From the NCBI RefSeq assembly GCF_016862115.1, contig NZ_BOMI01000011.1:1-64000 (forward strand): 64,000 nucleotides of DNA. Direction: 5' to 3'. Each line of letters starts with the position of its first letter. Position 1 is the stretch's first letter. A program made the position numbers and the translations under genes. This document shows positions 25,221 through 32,622 of this stretch, piece after piece. Origin of the DNA: Paractinoplanes deccanensis (GTDB lineage: Bacteria; Actinomycetota; Actinomycetes; Mycobacteriales; Micromonosporaceae). The notes below the pieces were generated by a model that saw only the letters and a program-made list of their open reading frames with translations, was not told where the DNA came from and did not search any database.

Positions 25221-27254
25221 TCAGCCCCTCACCCGGGCCGTGAGCCCGCTCAGCCAGGCGGCGGCCGCCGCCGCGCCGTTGCCGAACGTCAGCTCCGCGC
25301 AGCGCCGGCGCAACGCGGCGCGCACCTCCGGGCGCACCGCGGCGTCCAGCACCTGGTCGAGCTCGGCCGAGGCCGGGTCCTCGACGGTGAGCGCGACTCC
25401 GGCGGCGTCCGCGTAGCGGGCCCGGCCCACCTGGTCGTCGAGCGCCGCCCGCCGGTCGGGCACGAAGACCGTGGCCACGCCGGACGCGAGGTGCTCGTGG
25501 TACGCCTGATAGCCGGCCGTGCTGACGGTGAGCTCGAACGCCCGCAGGAAGCGGCCGATCGGGTGCGGCTGGACGATCCGCGCGCCGGCGACCGACGGCA
25601 TCGGGGTGGCGGCGACGGGCGACTCGGCCAGCACGAGCTGGAAACCGTGCCGCCGCAGGTGCGCGGCGATCCGCTCGATCGCCTCCGGATGCTCGGGGGC
25701 GAGCCGCAGCAGCGCCGCCGGGCGGTCGTCGAGCCGCAGCTCGGCGCGCGCCCGGGCCGCGTCGAGCAGCTCGCCGGCGTCGAGGCCGGTGATCGGGCCG
25801 ACCCGGTGGACGCGGGAGCGCTCGGCCACGGTCGGCCCGTCGTCGGCGAGCGCGGCGAACTCCCCGGGCTCCAGGACGTGCTCGAAGGCCCGGCCCGCCG
25901 CCATCCACTCGGCGCCGGCCCCGCGCGGCCACATGGCGCGGCGCATCCACACCCAGGTGACGCCGGGATGGTCGCGGACCGCCCGGACGATGCCCTCGTA
26001 CGGCAGGCCGTCGACCACCACCACCTCCGGCGCGTACAGGTCGACGAGGTGCGCCAGCCGGTCGCGCAGCAGCCGGGTCCAGCGCGGCTCCGGGACGCCG
26101 AGCGCCTCGCGGGACGGGATGTACTCGGTGAGGAAACCCTCCCGGTGGGCGATCGGCGCCTCGGAGGACTGGGTGACCACGACCGCGGCCAGGCCGGCGG
26201 GGAGGCGCCGGGCGACGGCCAGCAGCAGCGAGAGGTCGTCCTCGGCGGCCATCAGGATCCGGCGGGGCCCGGCCGGCGCGGCCGGGACGAGCTCGCGGCG
26301 CGGGCCCGGGACGTTGATGCGCGGGCGGATGCCGTAACGGGCGAGGCGCACGAGGTGGGAGCGATGGCCGTAGTGCCGCTCGGCGAACTCGCGGGCCCGG
26401 TCGACCACGGCCCGGTAGCGCTCGGGGTCCGCGTAAACCTCGCGGACGAGCGCGGGTACGCCGTCCGGCGGCGAGTGCAGGGCGGCCCCGGCGAGGAACG
26501 GGCGCAGGTGCTCGCCCACGATCACCGGCACCCCGGCGGCCATCGCCTCGAGCGCGGAGCGGGAGAAGGTCTGCTGGAAGTCGACGAGGAAGTCGACGGT
26601 GCGCAGGAACTCGTCCGGCAGCTCGGCACCGAAGGGCACCGCCTCCCACTGCGGGAACGGCGAGGTGTCACCCAGCCACCGGACCCGCAGGTCGCCCAGG
26701 TCGACCGGGAAGGGCCCGCGCAGCCCCACCACCGGCTCGTCGCCGACGAAGCCGTCGCGGTCGCGCCACCAGTGCGCCACGTCGATGATCTCGTGCCAGT
26801 CGTCCGGGTCGATCCGTGCGTCCGGGGCGACCCGCAGCAGCTGCTCGCGCGCCCGCGGGCCGGCCGGCGCCCACGCCGCCTCGGCACCGAAGCAGTGCCG
26901 GGCCTGCTCGTAGACGGCCGGCTCGGCGGGTGGCCGGTCCGCCACGAGAACGGTGCGCTCGGCCCGTACGGACAGCGCGGCGGGGCGCGTCCACGGGCGC
27001 CGGACCACCAGCAGCCGCGCGGCGACCGGCTGGTCGTCGCGGGCGAGCGTCGCGGCGCCGGCGCGCAGCAGGTCGCTGATCCGGTGGCGGAAGCCCAGGG
27101 GCCCGGCCGGCTGCTGCGGCGCGGGCACGTGCACGAGCACGGTGCTCAGCGCCGCCTCGGCCTGGGCGTGCACCTCGGCGGCGAGGGCCGCCGACGCGGC
27201 GCCGGGCTGCCGGAAGTCGGCGAGAACCGCCACGTCGTACACGGTCACGGGCAT
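25221..27254 (-). CDS. Two-domain GT-B glycosyltransferase B1
   Basis: A 677-residue protein with two GT-B-like halves. The first (about 1-335) opens YDVAVLADFRQPGAASAALA and ends in a GT4-like donor site, SRSALEAMAAGVPVIVGEHL. The second (about 350-677) resembles the MurG/GT28 C-domain: YHEHLASGVATVFVPDRR, DDQVGRARYADAAGVAL. DDWHEIIDVAHWWRDRDG is a conserved middle segment shared with B2. The acidic E of EGFG seen in B2 is lost here (FQQTFSR), so the first half may no longer transfer sugar. Start chosen at MPVTVYDVAV. Confidence 0.75.
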   Translation of the reverse strand: MPVTVYDVAVLADFRQPGAASAALAAEVHAQAEAALSTVLVHVPAPQQPAGPLGFRHRISDLLRAGAATLARDDQPVAARLLVVRRPWTRPAALSVRAERTVLVADRPPAEPAVYEQARHCFGAEAAWAPAGPRAREQLLRVAPDARIDPDDWHEIIDVAHWWRDRDGFVGDEPVVGLRGPFPVDLGDLRVRWLGDTSPFPQWEAVPFGAELPDEFLRTVDFLVDFQQTFSRSALEAMAAGVPVIVGEHLRPFLAGAALHSPPDGVPALVREVYADPERYRAVVDRAREFAERHYGHRSHLVRLARYGIRPRINVPGPRRELVPAAPAGPRRILMAAEDDLSLLLAVARRLPAGLAAVVVTQSSEAPIAHREGFLTEYIPSREALGVPEPRWTRLLRDRLAHLVDLYAPEVVVVDGLPYEGIVRAVRDHPGVTWVWMRRAMWPRGAGAEWMAAGRAFEHVLEPGEFAALADDGPTVAERSRVHRVGPITGLDAGELLDAARARAELRLDDRPAALLRLAPEHPEAIERIAAHLRRHGFQLVLAESPVAATPMPSVAGARIVQPHPIGRFLRAFELTVSTAGYQAYHEHLASGVATVFVPDRRAALDDQVGRARYADAAGVALTVEDPASAELDQVLDAAVRPEVRAALRRRCAELTFGNGAAAAAAWLSGLTARVRG

Positions 27255-27402
27255 GACCTGATCAACGAGCGGTGAACCGTCCGGCAACCGAAGCGCGCCG
27301 CGACCGCACCCATCCAGCGGTAATCGTCACTGGAATCGGGCCGAACTATGACGGTGAACCCGGCGGTAGCAGCCGACCGGGGCACCTACCGAAAGGCAGT
27401 CG

Positions 27403-27885
27403 ATGCGCTCCTCGATCACCAAGCGTCTGGCCCTGATCGCCATGATCCCCGCCACCCTCTTTGCGATCGTTGCGCTCGCGTCGCCCGCCAACGCCGCCGT
27501 CAGCACCACCCAGCTGGCCGCCGACATCGTCACCCTGACCAACAAGCAGCGCGCGGCGAAGGGCTGCAAGGCCGTCCGCGTCGACGCCCGCCTCGCCAAG
27601 GCGGCCGCCGGGCACAGCGCCTACATGGCCCGCGGCGGCGCGTTCAGCCACACCGGCGCCCGCGGCTCGAGCTTCGTCACCCGCGTCAAGGCGGCCGGCT
27701 ACACCCGCCCGCTGAGCGAGAACATCGCGTACGGCTACCGCACCGCCACCGACGTCGTCAAGGGCTGGATGGCGAGCCCGGGCCACCGCGCCAACATCCT
27801 CAACTGCAAGGCCGCCACGGTCGGCGTCGGCGTGGTCTACGCCGCGAACGGCAACCCGTACTACACCCAGAACTTCGGCTACTGA
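27403..27885 (+). CDS. Secreted CAP/SCP-domain protein
   Basis: A 160-residue exported protein: basic n-region, hydrophobic core and signal-peptidase site after SPANA (about residue 32). The CAP domain follows, with LTNKQRAAKGCKAV, KAAAGHSAYMARGGAFSHTG, LSENIAYGYRTATDVVKGWM and SPGHRANILNCKAATVGVGV, which contain the conserved His and Glu of the CAP cavity. Bacterial CAP proteins are extracellular and of mostly unknown role. The 148-base gap upstream, with AAAGG before the ATG, should hold its promoter. Confidence 0.88.
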   Translation: MRSSITKRLALIAMIPATLFAIVALASPANAAVSTTQLAADIVTLTNKQRAAKGCKAVRVDARLAKAAAGHSAYMARGGAFSHTGARGSSFVTRVKAAGYTRPLSENIAYGYRTATDVVKGWMASPGHRANILNCKAATVGVGVVYAANGNPYYTQNFGY

Positions 27886-28286
27886 CCGATCGTCTCGAGG
27901 GCCTCACCGTCTCCGGTGCGGCCCTCGACGCGTTGGGCCAGCTCCTCGATGTCGCGGCGCTGGGCGGCGAGGGTGTCGGTGACCTCCTGGTGGCGGTCGC
28001 CCGAGTGGAGCAGCAGCTCCTCGACCGCGCCGAGCACCCGGCGCTGGGTCTGGTCGAGCACGGCCCGCAGGTCGGCCTGCGCCTTGCGGTGGGACCGCTG
28101 CAACGCGGCGAGCCGCCGGACGAGCAGCAACAGCAGGCCGAGCAGGACGGCGAAGAAGAGCCCGAGAACCGTGAGCGCGACGCCGACATAGCCGGTCAGC
28201 GCGGCACCGGCGACCGCGGCGCAGAGCACGGCGGCCCCGGCGAGGAGGCTCGCCTGGCGTCGTGTCAGGTTGCGCAGCCGTCGCAT
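27879..28286 (-). CDS. Truncated paralogue of the membrane-anchored methyltransferase-like protein
   Basis: A 135-residue protein with two adjacent membrane helices (about 12-32 and 34-56) and a coiled coil (about 60-125). It aligns with the N-terminal 120 residues of the 34.9-35.9 kb protein: RRQ before the helices, then TQRRVLGAVEELLLHSGDRH against LQRRVIASVEKERLAAGDRH. The whole catalytic domain is absent. It overlaps the CAP gene's end by seven bases. It may be a regulator or remnant. Confidence 0.7.
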   Translation of the reverse strand: MRRLRNLTRRQASLLAGAAVLCAAVAGAALTGYVGVALTVLGLFFAVLLGLLLLLVRRLAALQRSHRKAQADLRAVLDQTQRRVLGAVEELLLHSGDRHQEVTDTLAAQRRDIEELAQRVEGRTGDGEALETIGQ

Positions 28287-28323
28287 CGCTCTCCCTTCGT
28301 CCCCCTCGTCAACGCGACGGCCC

Positions 28324-29892
28324 TCAGCGGGTTACGCCCGGGCAGAACGGCACGCCGGCCCGCTGCTCGGTCGCCACGCTCAGCGCGGCGTCGAAGCGGC
28401 GCAGCGACTCCGGATAGATGGCGGCGAACTCCGTCCGCAGGGCGCAGCGCCGCCGCTCGCCGGCCGGGGTGCGGTCGAAGTCGGCCATCTCCACGGCGAT
28501 CCGGTCGTAGAGCCGGGCCGGCACGCTCGCCATGACCGTGTCGCGCTGCCGCTTGTTGGCCGCCGCCGACACCGCCGTGGCGCCGGCCAGCACCACCACG
28601 GCCGCGACCAGCACCCACCGTCGCCGCCGGGCGGCGAGCAGCAGCGCGGCCACGACGATCAGGCCGCCCGCCGTGGTGGTGACCGCCGAGTCGCGCCAGC
28701 CCAGGCCCCACACGGTCATCCGCTGCACGTCGGCGTTGAGCGAGCCCATGCCGGCACCGAGCAGCACGGCGGTCACCGCGACGACCGCGAGCGCCGCAGC
28801 CGGGCGCCGGTCCACAGCGGACAGGCGGGGCAGATCGCGCAGCGCGTGCCGGGCGAGCGCGGCCAGCACCACGACGGCGGTGACCAGCACGACGCCGAAC
28901 AGCCACGGGCGCGGGCTGCCGCCACGCACGGCCGCCTGCCACAGCAACGGCGGCAACCACGCGATCGCCCGTACCGGCAGGGCCTCGAACGTCTCCGGGC
29001 CGAACTGCACGTCCGAGCCGCGGTAGCACCGGCCGGTCGCGCAATAGCGGTGGATCACCACCCGTACGGCCAGGAAGACCGGAAGGAAGCCCACCCAGAG
29101 CAGGCCCACGGCCTTCGCGGCAGCGGAGGCGACCATCTGGCGCGGGCCGTGGCCGAGCACGAGGTGGCCGCGGGCGAGCACGGCCACGGTCGCGAGCGGC
29201 GGCGCCAGATAGGCGATCTCGTTGAACGCGGCGAGCGAGGCCCCGCCGAGCGCGAGCAGCGGCGCCCACCAGAGCCGGAGCTCCACGAGGCGGCACAGCG
29301 CCGCGGCGACGCCCAGCACCAGGGCCGCGGACGCCAGATAGAGCCCGCCGAAGAGCACGATCGGGCTCGACCCGCCGGCCGCCACGAAGCCCGCCGCCAC
29401 CGCGAACGGCACCACCGCGGCGGCGCTCGACGGCGGCCGCGCGAAGAGCTGGCCACGCGACACCACGCTCTCCACCAGCAGCAGGGCGACCACGCACAGC
29501 AGCACGGCCGAGACGAACGAGACCAGCCGGAACGCCACGTTCGCCGGCAGGCCGAGCACGTCGCCCAGGGCGTACGCGGCCAGGTCGAGCGCCTTCTCGA
29601 GCATCCGGCCGAAGAGCCGGAAATTGCCCAGCCGCAGATAGCCCGGCAGCGAGTCGACGGTGTGCGGCACGATCGCGAGCGGGTTCTCGCGGAAGAGCCC
29701 GCCGTGCCAGTAGATGTTGAACCGGTGATCGCGGCTCGGCGTCAGCGCGACCAGCGGGGCGAGCACCGGCAGCGGCACCAGCGCCGCCCGCAGCAGGGCA
29801 CGCCGCCAGAGCGCGCGGACCGGCGGCCCTTCGACCACGAAGCGCATGGCTACGCGCGGGGCGGGCGGGGCATCGACCGTGGGGGCACTCAT
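28324..29892 (-). CDS. Polytopic membrane protein of the glycan island
   Basis: A 522-residue protein with about 9-11 membrane helices, a loop with cysteines (YCATGRCYRGSDVQFG) and a C-terminal extracytoplasmic stretch of about 75 residues with Cys pairs (RRRCALRTEF, GVPFCPG). FNIYWHGGLFRENPLA in the first loop lies where GT-C transferases carry acidic residues, but no DD/DE motif is clear. It could be a GT-C-type transferase or a polymer export/modification protein; I cannot decide. Confidence 0.65.
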   Translation of the reverse strand: MSAPTVDAPPAPRVAMRFVVEGPPVRALWRRALLRAALVPLPVLAPLVALTPSRDHRFNIYWHGGLFRENPLAIVPHTVDSLPGYLRLGNFRLFGRMLEKALDLAAYALGDVLGLPANVAFRLVSFVSAVLLCVVALLLVESVVSRGQLFARPPSSAAAVVPFAVAAGFVAAGGSSPIVLFGGLYLASAALVLGVAAALCRLVELRLWWAPLLALGGASLAAFNEIAYLAPPLATVAVLARGHLVLGHGPRQMVASAAAKAVGLLWVGFLPVFLAVRVVIHRYCATGRCYRGSDVQFGPETFEALPVRAIAWLPPLLWQAAVRGGSPRPWLFGVVLVTAVVVLAALARHALRDLPRLSAVDRRPAAALAVVAVTAVLLGAGMGSLNADVQRMTVWGLGWRDSAVTTTAGGLIVVAALLLAARRRRWVLVAAVVVLAGATAVSAAANKRQRDTVMASVPARLYDRIAVEMADFDRTPAGERRRCALRTEFAAIYPESLRRFDAALSVATEQRAGVPFCPGVTR

Positions 29893-29922
29893 GACATCGC
29901 CAACGATCGGTCTTGCTCCCGA

Positions 29923-30543
29923 TTACGCGGCGGCCTCCAGCAGGCGCGCCAGCGTCGGCGGATCGCGGGGGTCGACGACCACCGCCCGGTCCGCGCGGTG
30001 GTCGCGGCAGAGCTGCGCGATCCGGCCCGCGAGCAACGCCTCCCAGCCGTCGCCGGTATCGTGCCGCGACCAGGTCTGCGGGTCGGGCAGATACTCCAGC
30101 ACCACGCCGGGCACCCGGAGCCCGTGCAGCGACGGCTGGTCGGTCACCACCACCGGCAGGTGGTCGGCGTCGACCAGGATCCGCTGCCGCAGGGCCCGGA
30201 TCAGCGCGTGCGAGGCGGGCCGGGAGAGCCCGATCGCGACGTAGACCCGCGCCGGCACGGGCTGCGACGCGAGCCGCTTGCGGCCGGCCGGCGGCGGTGT
30301 GGCCCCGCGCAACCGGCGGGCGGCCCGGCCGGCGATGGTGGGACCGAAGCGCACCGGGTCGCGGGCCAGGTCGACCAGGGCACGGCCGAGCCGGTACGAG
30401 CGGCTGCGGCGCATCGCCAGCACGATCTCGCGGTGCCGGTCGCGCTCGCGCACGGCCGCGTCGCGCTCGTCCTCGACGCAGCGCAGCCGCCCGGTCAGCG
30501 TGGCCACCTGCCAGCGGGCCAGGGCGAGTTCCGGCTCATCCAA
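29923..30543 (-). CDS. Coiled-coil partner protein A2 of the two-domain glycosyltransferase
   Basis: A 206-residue paralogue of A1 (24.6-25.2 kb). The same order is seen: coiled coil (LTGRLRCVEDERDAAVRERD), RSRSYRLGRALVDLARDPV, then VYVAIGLSRPASHALIRALR, LPVVVTDQPSLHGLRVPGVV and VVVDPRDPPTLARLLEAA. The start is TTG, overlapping the GT B2 stop by eight bases (TTGGATGA), so expression is tightly coupled. The recurring A-B pairing suggests a complex. Confidence 0.7.
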   Translation of the reverse strand: MDEPELALARWQVATLTGRLRCVEDERDAAVRERDRHREIVLAMRRSRSYRLGRALVDLARDPVRFGPTIAGRAARRLRGATPPPAGRKRLASQPVPARVYVAIGLSRPASHALIRALRQRILVDADHLPVVVTDQPSLHGLRVPGVVLEYLPDPQTWSRHDTGDGWEALLAGRIAQLCRDHRADRAVVVDPRDPPTLARLLEAAA

Positions 30544-32530
30544 CGGGTGCCTCCACTGTGGTGTGTCGGAGCAGCCAGGCAGCGGCGTCCCCGGCGCCGT
30601 TGCCGAAGGAGATCTCCGCGCAGCGCCGGCTCAGCGCCTCGCGGGCCTCGCGGGCGGCCAGCCGTTCCAGGGCCTCGGCCGCCTCGTCGTCGCTCGTCGC
30701 GCAGACCGCCACCCCGGCCGCCGCGGCGAACCGGGCCCGGGCCAGCTCGTCGTCGCCGGCCGCCGGGTCGGGCACGAAGACGGTGGGCACGCCGGCGCCG
30801 AGCAGCTCGTGGAAGCTCGTGTAGTCGGCGCGGGAGACGGCGAGCGCCACTTCGCCCAGCCCGTCGGGGCCGGCCTCGACCGTGCGGAAGCCGGGCAGGG
30901 TCGCCTCGACGCCGCGGCAGAGCAGGGTGCGCTCACGGGTCCGGCGCGGGCGCCGCGGCGGCAGGTCGGTGATCGGGTCCACTGTGCTCACTCCGGCGCG
31001 CGCGGTGGTGGTCCACCCCTCGTCCCCGGCGGCGGCGAACTCGCCCGGTTCGAGGATGCCGGCGAAGAGCGCGCCGCGGGCGGCCCATTCCCCGCCGGTG
31101 CCGCGCTTCCACATCGCGGGGCGCAGCCACAGCCAGCGCGGCCCGGCGTTGCCGGCGATCGCGGCGGCGATGCCGTCGTGGGGCACGCCGCCGACGAGCA
31201 CAGCCTTCGGGCCGTACAGCTCGATCAGGTGCCGCAGGCGGTCGCGGACGAAGCCGGCCCAGCGCTCGTCGGAGACGCCCAGTTCGCCGGCGGCCGGCAG
31301 ATACTCGGTGAGCAGCCCGGCGGCGTGCGCCTGGGGCAGGCTGGCCGACCCGGCGACGACGACGGCCTCCACGTGCGCGGGGAGGCGTCGGGCGATGGCC
31401 CGGAACCGCGCGATGTCGTCGGCCACGAAGAGCACCCGCCGCGCCGGGCGGGACGTCGCGGCGGCCGTGACCCGTTCGCGCCTTTCCCGGCCCGGCATCA
31501 CACCGAGGGACGCGAGGCGGGCGATGTGCGACGCGTTGCCGAAGTGCTCGCTGACGAAGCTCCGGGCGCGGCGCACCACGGCGTCGTAGGCGGGGCGGTC
31601 CTTGTGCAGGCGACGGACCAGATCCCGTACGCCCGAAGCGTCGGTGTAGAGCGCGGCGTCGCCGAACACCGCGCGGAAGTGCGGCCCGGCGATGACCGGC
31701 ACGCCGGCGGCCATCGCCTCCAGGATCGTGCGGCCGAAGCCCTCCACCAGATCGCGGTCGTGGAAGTAGACGAAGAAGTCGAGCGTGGCGAGGAAGTCGC
31801 GGGGCGACTCGGCGCCGAAGTCGGCCACGTCCCAGTTCTCCGGCCGGCGGCCGAGACGCTCCACGGCGATCTCGCCGCCGCCCAGGACGCGCACCCGCAC
31901 GTCGGGCGAGTCCGGGTACGCCTGGAGCAGCTCGCCCGGATCGCGGGGCCACTTCACCGGGTCGGGGCGGCCGTGCCGGCCGATCACCGGCGGCGCGCCC
32001 GGCTCGCGGCGGCGCTCCACCTGCCAGTCGGCGACGTCGATGATCTCGTGCCAGTCGGTGTCGGGCAGGGCGGCCCGCGGCGCGACGGTGTCGCGGATGC
32101 GCGCGCTGATCGGCGCCCAGACGACGCCCGCGCCGAAATATCGCTCGACGCGCTCGCGGACCTCGTCGAAGACGTAGTAGCGCTCGGGGTCGCTCGCGTC
32201 GCCCGGCGCCTGGTTGAGCACGACGATGGTGTGGTCCGCGCGGACCACGGGCGGCCGCGCCAGGTCCGCCGTGAAGATCCGCGGCTGGCGGATCAGCAGC
32301 ACCTTCGCCTCGGTCTCGGACCCGTCGTCGTGCGCGAGGTCGGCCAGGCCGTCGCGCAGGCAGGCGACGATGCGCGACTGGAACGGGCGGGCGTGCCGCA
32401 GGTGCGGGGACGGCACGTGGATCAGGACGGTTCTCAGGCCCGCCGCGGCCTGCGCCCGCACCTCGGCCACGATGCTCGCCGAGTTGCCGCCCGGGTACCG
32501 CAGGTCGGACAGGATGGCGACGTCGTACAC
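30536..32530 (-). CDS. Two-domain GT-B glycosyltransferase B2
   Basis: A 664-residue paralogue of B1. First half: YDVAILSDLRYPGGNSASIV, DTDWHEIIDVADWQVERRRE, then DLVEGFGRTILEAMAAGVPV, the GT4 EGFGxxxxE donor site, intact here. Second half: FVADDIARFRAIARRLPAHV, TSFHELLGAGVPTVFVPD, and ELARARFAAAAGVAV, like MurG/GT28. Start is GTG (VYDVAIL). The 92-base gap to the divergent gene at 32.6 kb should hold promoters for both directions. Confidence 0.78.
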   Translation of the reverse strand: MYDVAILSDLRYPGGNSASIVAEVRAQAAAGLRTVLIHVPSPHLRHARPFQSRIVACLRDGLADLAHDDGSETEAKVLLIRQPRIFTADLARPPVVRADHTIVVLNQAPGDASDPERYYVFDEVRERVERYFGAGVVWAPISARIRDTVAPRAALPDTDWHEIIDVADWQVERRREPGAPPVIGRHGRPDPVKWPRDPGELLQAYPDSPDVRVRVLGGGEIAVERLGRRPENWDVADFGAESPRDFLATLDFFVYFHDRDLVEGFGRTILEAMAAGVPVIAGPHFRAVFGDAALYTDASGVRDLVRRLHKDRPAYDAVVRRARSFVSEHFGNASHIARLASLGVMPGRERRERVTAAATSRPARRVLFVADDIARFRAIARRLPAHVEAVVVAGSASLPQAHAAGLLTEYLPAAGELGVSDERWAGFVRDRLRHLIELYGPKAVLVGGVPHDGIAAAIAGNAGPRWLWLRPAMWKRGTGGEWAARGALFAGILEPGEFAAAGDEGWTTTARAGVSTVDPITDLPPRRPRRTRERTLLCRGVEATLPGFRTVEAGPDGLGEVALAVSRADYTSFHELLGAGVPTVFVPDPAAGDDELARARFAAAAGVAVCATSDDEAAEALERLAAREAREALSRRCAEISFGNGAGDAAAWLLRHTTVEAPVG

Positions 32531-32622
32531 GGCTGGGTCAACGACGCGCCCCAACAGGGCGATACGGACAATTCGCCCGAGTCGTTCATGGTGGAGAAGG
32601 CACCACCGAGGAGGCTCCCGCC

